The notes under the pieces: generated by a model
What the model was told of the DNA's origin: nothing
What the model saw: only the letters and a program-made list of their open reading frames with translations
The model's database searches: none
Made by a program: the position numbers and the translations under genes
NCBI RefSeq assembly: GCF_900103585.1
Contig: NZ_FNHV01000012.1
Coordinates: forward strand, 196,594-260,593
From: Streptomyces sp. cf386
GTDB taxonomy: Bacteria; Actinomycetota; Actinomycetes; Streptomycetales; Streptomycetaceae
Length of the DNA: 64,000 nt
Reading direction: 5' to 3'
Shown here: positions 7,587 to 16,259 of the stretch, piece by piece
Layout: every line of letters begins with the position of its first letter
Numbering within the stretch: the stretch's first letter is position 1

Positions 7587-10500
7587 CTACTTCTCGGTCA
7601 CCCCGGCCGAGTCGAACGTCGCCACCTCGTGCATCGCCCTCGCCGTGCTCTGCACCAACGGCAGGGCCAGCAGCGCGCCCGTGCCCTCGCCCAGCCTCAG
7701 GTCCAGGTCGACCAGGGGGCGCAGGCCCAGCTTGTTGAGGGCGGCGACATGGCCGGGCTCGGCGCTGCGGTGGCCCGCGATGCAGGCGGCCAGGACCTCG
7801 GGGGCGATCGCGCGGGCGACCAGAGCGGCGGCGCCGGCGCTGACGCCGTCCAGGATCACCGGGGTGCGCAGGGAGGCGCCGCCGAGCAGCAGGCCGACCA
7901 TCGCGGCGTGTTCGAAGCCGCCGATCGCGGCCAGGACGCCGATGGGGTCGGCGGGGTCGGGTTGGTGGAGCTCGATGGCGCGGCGGACGACCTCGGTCTT
8001 GCGGGCGAGGGTCTCGTCGTTGATGCCGGTGCCGCGCCCCGTGACCTCGGCCGGGTCGGTGTCCGTGAAGACGGAGATCAGGGCCGCCGACGCGGTCGTG
8101 TTGGCGATGCCCATCTCACCCGTGAGCAGGGCCTTGTTGCCGGCCGCCACCAGGTCGCGGGCGGTCTCGATGCCGACCTCGATGGCCTGCTTGGCCTCCT
8201 CGCGGGTCATCGCGGGGCCGGTCGTCATGTCGGAGGTGCCCGCGCGGACCTTGCGGGGCAGCAGACCCGGGGTCGCCGGGAGGTCGGTGACCACGCCGAC
8301 GTCCACGACACAGACCTCGGCACCCACCTGGCCGGCGAAGGCGTTGCAGACCGCGCCGCCGCCGAGGAAGTTGGCGACCATCTGGGCGGTCACCTCCTGC
8401 GGCCAGGGGGTGACGCCCTGGGCGTGCACGCCGTGGTCACCGGCGAAGATCGCGACGGCCGCGGGCTCCGGGATCGGCGGCGGGCACTGCCGGGACAGCC
8501 CGGACAACTGGGCGGAGATGATCTCCAGCATGCCGAGCGCGCCGGCCGGTTTGGTCATGCGCTTCTGCCGCTCCCAGGCCTCGCCGAGCGCCTTGGCGTC
8601 CAGCGGGCGGATCTGGGCGACGGTCTCGCCGAGCAGGTCGTGCGGCTCCTCGCCGGGCAGGGCGCGACGGCCGTACGTCTCCTCGTGCACGACCCACGAC
8701 AGCGGGCGGCGCTTGGACCAGCCCGCCTGCATCAACTCGGGCTCGTCCGGGAACTCGTCGACGTACCCGACGCACAGGTAGGCGATGACCTCCAGGTGCT
8801 CGGGCAGGCCGAGGGCGCGGACCATCTCGCGCTCGTCGAAGAAGCTGACCCAGCCGACGCCGAGGCCCTCGGCACGGGCGGCGAGCCAGAGGTTCTCGAC
8901 GGCGAGCGCGGCGGAGTAGGGCGCCATCTGCGGCTGGGTGTGCCGGCCGAGGGTGTGCCGGCCGCCGCGGGTCGGGTCGGCGGTGACGACGATGTTCACC
9001 GGGGTGTCGAGGATGGCCTCGATCTTCAGTTCCTTGAACTGCTTGGCCCGGCCCTTGGGCAGGGACTTGGCGTACGCCTCGCGCTGTCGCTGGGCCAGTT
9101 CGTGCATGGTGCGCCGGGTCTCGGCGGAGCGGATGACGACGAAGTCCCACGGCTGCGAGTGGCCCACGGAGGGCGCGGTGTGGGCGGCCTCCAGGACGCG
9201 CAGCAGGACCTCGTGCGGGATCGGGTCACTGCGGAAGCCGTTGCGGATGTCGCGGCGCTCGCGCATGACTTTGAGGACGGCCTCGCGCTCGGCGTCGTCG
9301 TAGGCGGGCGCGGCGGGGCCGGTGGACTGACGTACTTCTTCCACTGCGGCCGTGCTCTCTTCTTGAGGGTCTTCCTGGTCGGCGGCCCGGGTGTCCAGGT
9401 CCTCCGCGTGCTGTACGAGTTCGGGGTCGCCCTCACGGGGTGCGGGGACCATGACGACGGTAGCCGGTGTCTCCTCAACGGGGAGGAGGATCGGCTGCGG
9501 CGGGGTCGGCGCGAGGTGCGGGGTGGTCGGTACCAGGCCTTCGACCGGGACGAACTGCCCGAGGGACTGGTCGGGCGTCGGCTCCAGCGGCGTGGCGGAC
9601 GGGAGGACGGCCGTGGCGTCGCCCGCCTCACCGCCGAACTCCGTCGGCCCGACGGGCGGTTGGGTCGGGTCCTGGGGGTCTGGGAGCGCCTGCGCGGACT
9701 GGGCCACTGACCTCAGCTGCGGTCCGGCGGGTTCCGCGACGAACGGCTCGGGCGCCTCGGCCGGTGCGGCGTCCGCCGGGGACTGCCGCGGGTCGGGCGA
9801 CTCGGCGGGCAGGTCCGGGGTCTGCTGGGCGGCCGGCAATTGGCCTGCGGGGTCCGCGATGTGGGCTTCCGCTTCGGCGACGGGCGTGCTCGCGGCCACG
9901 GCCTGGGCGGCGACGGCCGCGTCGGCGTCCGTCGGCGTACCGTCCTGGTCCGGCGGCTGGACCTGCGCGAGGTTCGGCTCCGCCAGGGGTTCCACGACCG
10001 GGGCGGAGAGTTCGGCCTGCTGCTGGGCGGTCTGTTCGGCGTCCGAGGAGTGCGGGGTCGGATCGAGGGCTGCATCAAGGCTTACGACGGCGGAGGCGTC
10101 GTCGGCGGGGTGTGGCACCTGGCCGACCTGCTCGGCGTCCGCGGGCCGGGGCGCCGGTGCCGGTTCCGATGCCGTCGGGTCGGGGGCGGCTTCGGGGGTC
10201 GGCCGGCCCTGAGCCGGGATGACACCCTCGGCTGCGACCTGGGCGGCCTCGGCGGCGGAGACGGCCTCGGGGACCGGGGCACCCTGGGGAGCGGGCTCTT
10301 CGCCGCCCTGGGCGAGAGCCTCGGGCACGACGGCGTCGGCGACCTGGGCAGCCTCGGCGGAGGGAACCCCGAGAGTCTGCTCCGCATCTACGACGGGCGT
10401 CTCCGGCACCTGGTCGGCTTCAGGGGCGGGTACTGCGAGGGGCTGCGTTGCTTCAGGGGCGGGCGCGGCGAGGGCCTGCGCTGCTTCAGGAGCGGGCGCT

Positions 10501-12050
10501 GCAAGAGTCTGTTCGCCCTCAGCGGCGGGCGGTGCGAACACCTGCTCAGCCTCAGCGGCGGGCGCTGCGAACACCTGCTCAGCCTCAGCGGCGGGCGCTG
10601 CAAGAACCTGCTCCGCTTCAGCAGCGGGCGGTGCGAAAGCCTGCTCGCCCTCAGCAGGGGTCGCCACGAGCTCCGGTTCGCTCTCCGCGGCGGGCACCGC
10701 GACCGCCTGTACCGTCTCGGGCACGGCCGTCTCGGCGACGTCCCCGGCCTCAGCCACAGCAGCCTCGCCGGCCGACGCGGCCTCGGGCGCGGCCTCGCCG
10801 GGAGCCTCAGCAGCCACGGGGACCTCGGAGGCCTGGGCGTCGCCCGCACCGACAGCCTGCGCGCCGTCGCCCGCGGTGCCCCCGGCAACCGGCACGCCCT
10901 CGGCGCCCGGCACGATTCCGGGAAGCTGCTCGGGCTCGACGCTCTGCCCGTCCTCGGGCGCATCGCCGGCTCCCGCGTCCTGCACGGCGTCGGGGACATC
11001 GGACGCACCAGGCACCTGTCCGGCATCCGGGGCGACCCCGCTCACCGGGACCTCCCCGCCGTCGGCGTCGGACGGGATCGCCTCGACCGTACCGGCACCG
11101 GAATCGGCCATAACTGCCGCGTCATCCTCCCCGGCGGTGGGGTCATCCACGGCAGCAGCCGGCTGACCGGCGTCCTGGCCAGGCGCCGCCCCGGCACCCG
11201 GAGCCTGCGCGGCGTCCGGCAACTCCTCGACGCCCGGGACCTGCGCACCGCCCGGCATCTCCCCGACGACCGGCTCCACACCAACGACCGGCGTGGCATC
11301 GGCGGCCGACGGCAGCTGACCGTCCTGCACACTCTCCTGCGGCACAACCACACCTGCCTCGGCGCCCAGCGGCACGTCCGAAGCAGTGGCCTGCGCCCCG
11401 TCCGCCGTACCCTGCGGAGCACTCCCCGCGGCCACGGCGTCGGTGGCGACGCCGGCCGCCACCGCCTGCGCGACGCTCACCGGCTGCCCGGTCGGGACAA
11501 CCGTTTCGGCAGCCGACGCCTCGACGCTCACCGGTGCCGGGGCCGGCGCGCCCCAGGGGGTCGCCGCCTGAGGGGCCGACGCCTCGCGGTGCTGCTGGAC
11601 GTCGAGGTACTCGGGGCCGGTCGCGCCGGGGTGGCGTGCGGGTGCGCCCACGGCGCCGCGGTCGGCGAGGGAGCGGACCGGGCTGGCGGAGGCGTCGGGG
11701 ATGGGCGGACCGAGGTGCAGGGGGCGTCGGGGTGTGATGGGCGGAATCGGCGTCGACGGGGGCGTCGGGTTCGGGAAGCGGACGCCGCTGAGGTCGACCG
11801 AGCCGCTGTCACGGCCGGAGATCTCGTGCGGACCCGGCTCGTGGACGGCCTCCAGGACCGGCTCCGGCGCGGGTGGGGCGACCTCGTTGCCCCAGGCACC
11901 CTGGGAGCCGGGCATCAGCAGGTCTTCGTCCTCGGCGGTGGTCTCGGAGAGGTAGGTGTACGTACCGTGCGCCGCGGGGGCGCCCGGCTGCTCCACCATG
12001 CCTGCGCTCTCCGGCAGTCCCTCGCTCGGGACCTGGCCGGTGTCGGTCAT
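7587..12050 (-). CDS. cobT: BluB-CobT fusion: DMB synthase + nicotinate-nucleotide-DMB phosphoribosyltransferase
   Basis: A 1487-residue three-part protein. Residues 1 to about 900 are Ala/Pro/Glu/Val-rich, with no hydrophobic core, and are presumably disordered; residues about 460-571 contain some nine 11-residue repeats (PAAEAEQVFAA type). Residues about 915-1130 match BluB (RRDIRNGF, APSVGHSQPW, PYSAALAVENLWLAARAEG), the flavin-destroying enzyme that makes 5,6-dimethylbenzimidazole from FMNH2. Residues about 1140-1487 match CobT (GDHGVHAQGV, GEMGIANTT, catalytic Glu in LGEGTGALLAL), which activates DMB to alpha-ribazole phosphate. Making and using the lower ligand in one chain could channel it. 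CobT is usually about 350 residues, so the N-terminal extension is the odd part. Confidence 0.9.
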   Translation of the reverse strand: MTDTGQVPSEGLPESAGMVEQPGAPAAHGTYTYLSETTAEDEDLLMPGSQGAWGNEVAPPAPEPVLEAVHEPGPHEISGRDSGSVDLSGVRFPNPTPPSTPIPPITPRRPLHLGPPIPDASASPVRSLADRGAVGAPARHPGATGPEYLDVQQHREASAPQAATPWGAPAPAPVSVEASAAETVVPTGQPVSVAQAVAAGVATDAVAAGSAPQGTADGAQATASDVPLGAEAGVVVPQESVQDGQLPSAADATPVVGVEPVVGEMPGGAQVPGVEELPDAAQAPGAGAAPGQDAGQPAAAVDDPTAGEDDAAVMADSGAGTVEAIPSDADGGEVPVSGVAPDAGQVPGASDVPDAVQDAGAGDAPEDGQSVEPEQLPGIVPGAEGVPVAGGTAGDGAQAVGAGDAQASEVPVAAEAPGEAAPEAASAGEAAVAEAGDVAETAVPETVQAVAVPAAESEPELVATPAEGEQAFAPPAAEAEQVLAAPAAEAEQVFAAPAAEAEQVFAPPAAEGEQTLAAPAPEAAQALAAPAPEATQPLAVPAPEADQVPETPVVDAEQTLGVPSAEAAQVADAVVPEALAQGGEEPAPQGAPVPEAVSAAEAAQVAAEGVIPAQGRPTPEAAPDPTASEPAPAPRPADAEQVGQVPHPADDASAVVSLDAALDPTPHSSDAEQTAQQQAELSAPVVEPLAEPNLAQVQPPDQDGTPTDADAAVAAQAVAASTPVAEAEAHIADPAGQLPAAQQTPDLPAESPDPRQSPADAAPAEAPEPFVAEPAGPQLRSVAQSAQALPDPQDPTQPPVGPTEFGGEAGDATAVLPSATPLEPTPDQSLGQFVPVEGLVPTTPHLAPTPPQPILLPVEETPATVVMVPAPREGDPELVQHAEDLDTRAADQEDPQEESTAAVEEVRQSTGPAAPAYDDAEREAVLKVMRERRDIRNGFRSDPIPHEVLLRVLEAAHTAPSVGHSQPWDFVVIRSAETRRTMHELAQRQREAYAKSLPKGRAKQFKELKIEAILDTPVNIVVTADPTRGGRHTLGRHTQPQMAPYSAALAVENLWLAARAEGLGVGWVSFFDEREMVRALGLPEHLEVIAYLCVGYVDEFPDEPELMQAGWSKRRPLSWVVHEETYGRRALPGEEPHDLLGETVAQIRPLDAKALGEAWERQKRMTKPAGALGMLEIISAQLSGLSRQCPPPIPEPAAVAIFAGDHGVHAQGVTPWPQEVTAQMVANFLGGGAVCNAFAGQVGAEVCVVDVGVVTDLPATPGLLPRKVRAGTSDMTTGPAMTREEAKQAIEVGIETARDLVAAGNKALLTGEMGIANTTASAALISVFTDTDPAEVTGRGTGINDETLARKTEVVRRAIELHQPDPADPIGVLAAIGGFEHAAMVGLLLGGASLRTPVILDGVSAGAAALVARAIAPEVLAACIAGHRSAEPGHVAALNKLGLRPLVDLDLRLGEGTGALLALPLVQSTARAMHEVATFDSAGVTEK

Positions 12051-12418
12051 GCGTACCCCTCGCCCATCGGTTAGTGCCTCTTACGACCAGCTCGCCCGGG
12101 AACGGCGCACCGACCGCCCCCGCAGTGAAGAACGAGCGTGCGTGCCCAGCGGCACGAACGACCCGCCCAAAAAGGCGACAAAGCCATTGAGTGGCATTGT
12201 CGTGGCCGTTCGGCCGTCGCGACAGGTTGATCCGCGACAGGCCGCTGTGGACTGCGCCACGTTGCGCGTCCCCCAGGTCCGCCGTACCACACGCACCCCA
12301 AACGGGGCGTGTTTTCCGGACATTGACCGACGAAGCGCCGGGCGACCGAGTGCGGTACAACGATCGGCCAGCCTACCGCGCGCGGTACGACAACAGGATC
12401 ACGGGGACAGGTACACGG
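12051..12418. other. 368-bp intergenic region between cobL and the BluB-CobT gene
   Basis: Both neighbours are on the minus strand, so this holds the cobL 3' end and the BluB-CobT promoter/leader. A hairpin at 12289-12312 (ACACG..CCCC / GGGG..CGTGT, loop AAAC) may terminate cobL. I looked for cobalamin-riboswitch landmarks (the B12 box GCCACTG and its partner loops) and did not find them. No gene is supported. Confidence 0.6.
12289..12312 (-). terminator. Candidate terminator of cobL
   Basis: Interrupted stem ACACG + CCCC against GGGG + CGTGT with a 4-nt loop AAAC; on the minus strand it lies about 107 nt after the cobL stop. No U-tract. Confidence 0.4.
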
Positions 12419-13630
12419 TCATACCGTGCGGTCGGGCAACACCCCGCTGAGCAGGAACGCAACCGTGCGCTCGCGCTCCGTCCAGGCCCGCGTGTCGAGC
12501 TCCACGGACTGCAGGAGCGCGCACTCCACGTCGTAGCCGTGTTCGGTGAGGTCCCGTCCGACGAGTTCGGCGGCGTCACGGGTCGCGGCGTGCGTGACGA
12601 TGCGCTGCGGGCGCCGGTCGGCGACGGCCGAGACTACGGCGGCTCCCCCGCCACCGATGCGTACGACGTCCGGTTCCGGGAGGTTCTCCAGGACGTGCGG
12701 GGCGGTGCCGTGGACGATCTGAAGCTGGACCCCGAAGCCGCGCGCGTTGGCCCCGGTGCGCTCACAGGCCCGCGGGTCCCGGTCGACGGCGATGACGGCG
12801 GCACCGGCCCGGGCGGCCTCGGTGGCGAAGGCGCCGCTGCCGCAGCCGATGTCCCACACGAGGTCACCGACGCGCGGGCCGAGCCTGGCGAGTTGGGCCG
12901 CGCGCAGCGGTTCCAGCTCGCCCTCGCCCATGAGTCCGCCGTAGGACTCGGCGGGCAGCGTCCAGCCGCGCGGCCCGGCGCCCGGGTCGCGCCCGGAGAT
13001 CCAGCCACCGGACTCCCCCGCGCCGGCCCGGCCGCCGATGACGATGACGACGTTCGGGTCGCGCCAGGCGTGGTCGGCGGCCTTGTCGGAGGTGACGACG
13101 GTGACTTGCTCGCGTTCGGTGCCCAGTTCCTCGCAGATGACGAAGGTGCGGTGCACGCCCTCCAGGAGCAGGCCGAGTTCGGCGGGTCCGGCGCCGGGGG
13201 ACGTGAGGACGGCGACCTTGGTGTGGGCGCGGCACACATTCACCGCACGTCGCAGGGTGCGACGGTGTGCGACGACCACCTGGGCGTCGTCCCACGGCAT
13301 GCCGGCCCGGGCGAAGGCGGCGGCGACCGAGGAGACGGCGGGGACGACCTCGACCTCCAGGCCGAACTCGGGTGCGCGCAGGGTCCGTACGACTCCGAAG
13401 AAGCCCGGATCACCGTCGGCGAGCACGACCGCGGTTCCGCGATGGCCGGCGATGCGGCGGGCGGCGAGGGCGGTGCTGCCGAGGCGGATGCGCTCGGCGG
13501 TGGGCGGCACCTCGGGGAGCGCAAGGTGGTGTGCGGCGCCGGCCACGAGCGTGGCGGCACCGAGGGCGGAGCGTGCCGCGGCGGTCAGCGGCGAACCGTC
13601 CCAGCCGATCACCGTGACGCGGTCGGCCAT
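12419..13630 (-). CDS. cobL: Precorrin-6Y C5,15-methyltransferase (decarboxylating), CbiE-CbiT fusion
   Basis: A 403-residue protein of the aerobic B12 pathway. The N-terminal half (about 1-200) is the CbiE-type tetrapyrrole methylase (VTVIGWDGSPL, VLADGDPGFFGVVR, VVPAVSSV). The C-terminal half (about 215-403) is the CbiT-type class I SAM methylase (VWDIGCGSGAFATEAAR, AVDRDPRACER, IGGGG). Together they methylate precorrin-6Y at C5 and C15 and decarboxylate the C12 acetate. The ATG at 13630 starts exactly at the family N-terminus. Same direction as the BluB-CobT gene but separated by 368 bp. Confidence 0.93.
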   Translation of the reverse strand: MADRVTVIGWDGSPLTAAARSALGAATLVAGAAHHLALPEVPPTAERIRLGSTALAARRIAGHRGTAVVLADGDPGFFGVVRTLRAPEFGLEVEVVPAVSSVAAAFARAGMPWDDAQVVVAHRRTLRRAVNVCRAHTKVAVLTSPGAGPAELGLLLEGVHRTFVICEELGTEREQVTVVTSDKAADHAWRDPNVVIVIGGRAGAGESGGWISGRDPGAGPRGWTLPAESYGGLMGEGELEPLRAAQLARLGPRVGDLVWDIGCGSGAFATEAARAGAAVIAVDRDPRACERTGANARGFGVQLQIVHGTAPHVLENLPEPDVVRIGGGGAAVVSAVADRRPQRIVTHAATRDAAELVGRDLTEHGYDVECALLQSVELDTRAWTERERTVAFLLSGVLPDRTV

Positions 13631-13746
13631 CGTCGTCAGTCTCCCGGGTTTGCGCAGGTCGTCGTGGGGCAGCCCCGAGGGGCGGGCTCCGTGAGGGTAC
13701 CTGGTCGCTGGGCGGGCACCACCCGTGCCCGTGGGTTGGATTCCCG

Positions 13747-14385
13747 TCAGTTCCACTCGCCGAACGAGGTGAAGCCGCCGCTGTCGGCCAGTTGCTCCCC
13801 GGCGCCGTCGAGATCCTCCGGGAGGAGGCTCCAGACGATGAAGTCCGTGCGGACGTCGGTCCAGGTGCCGTCGTCCGTGCGGACGTGCGCTATGCACGCG
13901 TTGCGCAGGACGCCCTCGCTGATACAGCCGATCTTCTGGGCGACCTGCTGCGAGGCGGTGTTGTCGGCGGCCGTGCGCAGCTCGATCCGTTCGAACTTCT
14001 GGTCGCTGAACAGCCATTGGGCGGTGGCCAGCGCGGCCTCGGAGGCGTAGCCCTCGCCGCGGGCCCAGGGGGCGACGATGTACGACAGCTCGGTGGAGCG
14101 CACATGCCAGTTCGTCTTGGCGAGCTGGACGATGCCGACCAGGCGCTGGGTGAGGAATTCGGTGACGGCGAGGTCGAGCCCCCGCCCGGCCGCCCGCTCG
14201 GCGGGGGCGTACTCGGTGATCCAGGTGCGGGCGCCGTCCTCGGTGTAGGGCTGAGGGACGTCCGTCCAGGCGCCGACCTGCTCGTCGTTCATCATCTCGG
14301 CCAGCGCGGGCACGTCGTCCTCGTCGAGGGGGCGCAACACCAACCGCTCCGTGCTGATGGAGATGTTGGGGAAGGTGCTAGTCAT
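13747..14385 (-). CDS. GNAT acetyltransferase (RimJ/RimL type)
   Basis: A 212-residue GNAT enzyme of the RimJ/L branch: the N-terminus ISISTERLVLRPLDEDDVPAL is typical, the acetyl-CoA loop is PWARGEGYASEAA, and NTASQQVAQKIGC is the C-terminal motif. It would acetylate an alpha-amino group of a protein, peptide or small amine; substrate unknown. ATG 14385 is preceded by GGAG at 6 nt and gives the standard family start. The met operon terminator lies just upstream. Confidence 0.85.
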   Translation of the reverse strand: MTSTFPNISISTERLVLRPLDEDDVPALAEMMNDEQVGAWTDVPQPYTEDGARTWITEYAPAERAAGRGLDLAVTEFLTQRLVGIVQLAKTNWHVRSTELSYIVAPWARGEGYASEAALATAQWLFSDQKFERIELRTAADNTASQQVAQKIGCISEGVLRNACIAHVRTDDGTWTDVRTDFIVWSLLPEDLDGAGEQLADSGGFTSFGEWN

Positions 14386-14465
14386 GCGCCACTCCGTAAC
14401 CTTCGGAAAACCTTCAGGGCCTGCTGAACTGCCCAGCATGCAGCATGAAAGCACTGAACCGCACG

Positions 14466-14500
14466 ACAGGGCCCACTCGGGGTGAGCGAGTGGACCCTGT
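14466..14500. terminator. Terminator of the metNIQQ operon
   Basis: 14-bp stem with one mismatch, ACAGGGcCCACTCG / CGAGTGGaCCCTGT, and a 7-nt loop, starting about 30 nt after the last metQ stop on the minus strand. Confidence 0.8.
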
Positions 14501-14527
14501 GCGTACCGAAACGCCGTATACGCGCCG

Positions 14528-15349
14528 TCAGCCGGAAGCGACCGGCAGGACCGAGCCCTTGTACTTGTCCTCGATGAACTTCTTCACCTCGGACGACGTG
14601 AGCAGCTTCGCGAGCTTCTTCACGCGCGGGTCGTCCTCGTTGCCCTTCTTCACGGCGAGGAGGTTGGCGTAGGGGTTGTCCTTCACCGACTCCAGCAGGA
14701 TGGCGTCCTCGGTGGGGCTGAGGCCGGCGTCCTGGGCGTAGTTGTTGTTGATGACCGCCGCGGCCACGTCATCGAGCGAGCGCGGCAGCTGGGCGGGCTC
14801 CAGCTCCTTGAACTTCAGGTGCCTGGGGTTGGCGGCGATGTCCGCCGGGGACGCGTCCGTGCCCGCGCCCTCCTTGAGCGTGATGACGCCCTTGGAGGCG
14901 AGGAGTTTCAGGGCACGGCCCTCGTTGGTGGTGTCGTTCGGCACGGCGACGGTGGCTCCGTCGGCGAGCTTCGTGACGTCGGTGACCTTCTTCGAGTAGA
15001 CGCCCATGGGCGGCAGATAGGCGTCGACGACCGGGACCAGGTCGGTGCCCTTGGACTGGTTGAAGTCGTCCAGGTAGGGCTTGTTCTGGTACAGGTTCGC
15101 GTCGAGCGAGCCCTCCTGGAGCGCGGTGTTCGGCAGGACGTAGTCCGTGAACTCCCTGATCTCCAGGTCGAGGCCCGCCTTCTCGGCGAGGTTGTCCTTG
15201 ATGTACGTCAGGACCTCGCCGGCCGGGACCGCGGTGGCGCCGACGACCAGCCTGGCGTCGTCGGCGCCACCGGAGGAGCCCGAGCCGCAGGCGGTGAGCG
15301 TCAGGCCGAGAGCCAGCGTGGCCGTCAGCAGTACGGAGCGGCGCTTCAC
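14528..15349 (-). CDS. metQ: Methionine ABC transporter substrate-binding lipoprotein (NlpA/MetQ), copy 1
   Basis: A 273-residue lipoprotein: GTG start, basic n-region MKRR, hydrophobic stretch and lipobox LTAC (Cys about 21), then the NlpA fold (VVGATAVPAGEVLTYIKDNL, NLYQNKPYLDDFN, LALLNNNYA-like VINNNYAQDAG). It captures methionine outside the membrane and hands it to MetI-MetN. It is the last gene of the operon, 5 nt after the second metQ, and is a clear paralogue of it (similar throughout, same C-terminal VKKFIEDKY), so it arose by tandem duplication and may differ in ligand, for example D-Met or methionine sulfoxide. Confidence 0.92.
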   Translation of the reverse strand: MKRRSVLLTATLALGLTLTACGSGSSGGADDARLVVGATAVPAGEVLTYIKDNLAEKAGLDLEIREFTDYVLPNTALQEGSLDANLYQNKPYLDDFNQSKGTDLVPVVDAYLPPMGVYSKKVTDVTKLADGATVAVPNDTTNEGRALKLLASKGVITLKEGAGTDASPADIAANPRHLKFKELEPAQLPRSLDDVAAAVINNNYAQDAGLSPTEDAILLESVKDNPYANLLAVKKGNEDDPRVKKLAKLLTSSEVKKFIEDKYKGSVLPVASG

Positions 15350-15354
15350 GGCGG

Positions 15355-16188
15355 TCAGAAGGCCGCGACGACGGCGCCGTCGTACTTGTCCTCGATGAAC
15401 TTCTTCACCTCGGGCGACGTGAGCAGCTTGGCCAGCTTCTGCACGCGCGGGTCGTCCTCGTTGCCCTTCTTCACGGCGAGGAAGTTGCCGTACGGGTTGT
15501 CCTTGGGCGACTCGGCGGCGATGGCGTCCTTGGCCGGGCTGAGGTCGGCCTCCAGCGCGTAGTTGCCGTTGATGACCGCGGCGTCGACGTCACCGAGGGA
15601 GCGCGGCAGCTGGGCCGCCTCGAGCTCCTTGAACTGGAGGTTCTTGGGGTTGGAGGCGATGTCCTTGGGGGTCGCGGAGTAGCCGGCGCCCGCCTTGAGC
15701 TTGATCACACCGTTGGCCTCCAGCAGCTTCAGCGCGCGGGCCTCGTTGGTGGTGTCGTTCGGGAGGGCGATGGTGGCGCCCTTCTTCAGGTCCGTGAGCT
15801 TCTTGACGCCCTGGGAGTACACGCCGAGCGGCTCCAGGTGCACCGTGGCGTTCGGCACGGCGACGATGTCGGTGCCGTTCTTCTTGTTGAAGTCGTCCAG
15901 GTACGGCTGGTGCTGGAAGTAGTTGGCGTCGACCTCACCCTGCTGGACGGCCGTGTTCGGCGTCACGTAGTCGGTGAACTCCTTGACCTCGAGGTCGAGG
16001 CCGGCCTTCTTGGCGAGGTTGTCCTTGATGTAGGTGAGGATCTCGCCCTGCGGGGTCGGCGTGGCCGCGACCTTCAGCGGGGCGCTCGCGTCGGAGCCGG
16101 AGTCCTTGTCCGAGCCGCAGGCGGAGAGCCCGAGGGTGAGGGCTCCGGCGGCGAGGACGGCAGTGGTGATCTTGGCGGTGTTACGCAC
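15355..16188 (-). CDS. metQ: Methionine ABC transporter substrate-binding lipoprotein (NlpA/MetQ), copy 2
   Basis: A 277-residue lipoprotein with GTG start, lipobox LSAC (Cys about 24) and complete NlpA domain (ATPTPQGEILTYIKDNL, YFQHQPYLDDFNKKNGTD, IALPNDTTNEARALKLL). A purine-rich ribosome-binding site (AAGGAAAGG) lies 8-12 nt upstream. It is third in metN-metI-metQ-metQ, 71 nt after metI. The close relation to the following gene shows a recent duplication; two binding proteins sharing one permease usually broaden substrate range. Confidence 0.92.
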   Translation of the reverse strand: MRNTAKITTAVLAAGALTLGLSACGSDKDSGSDASAPLKVAATPTPQGEILTYIKDNLAKKAGLDLEVKEFTDYVTPNTAVQQGEVDANYFQHQPYLDDFNKKNGTDIVAVPNATVHLEPLGVYSQGVKKLTDLKKGATIALPNDTTNEARALKLLEANGVIKLKAGAGYSATPKDIASNPKNLQFKELEAAQLPRSLGDVDAAVINGNYALEADLSPAKDAIAAESPKDNPYGNFLAVKKGNEDDPRVQKLAKLLTSPEVKKFIEDKYDGAVVAAF

Positions 16189-16259
16189 GAAAAGTGCCTT
16201 TCCTTATGGGTAATGCGACCCCGACTTGGGTGTTCGGGGAGTTCAGGGGGGAGCTGGGC

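Noticed and set aside
9840..12074. Long plus-strand ORFs opposite the BluB-CobT gene
   Set aside because: Mirror frames of Ala/Pro/Glu repeats in high-GC DNA; no ribosome-binding site or domain, and the minus frame contains two complete enzyme domains.
12051..12418. Cobalamin riboswitch ahead of the BluB-CobT gene
   Set aside because: No B12 box or matching conserved loops on the minus strand; only a weak hairpin.
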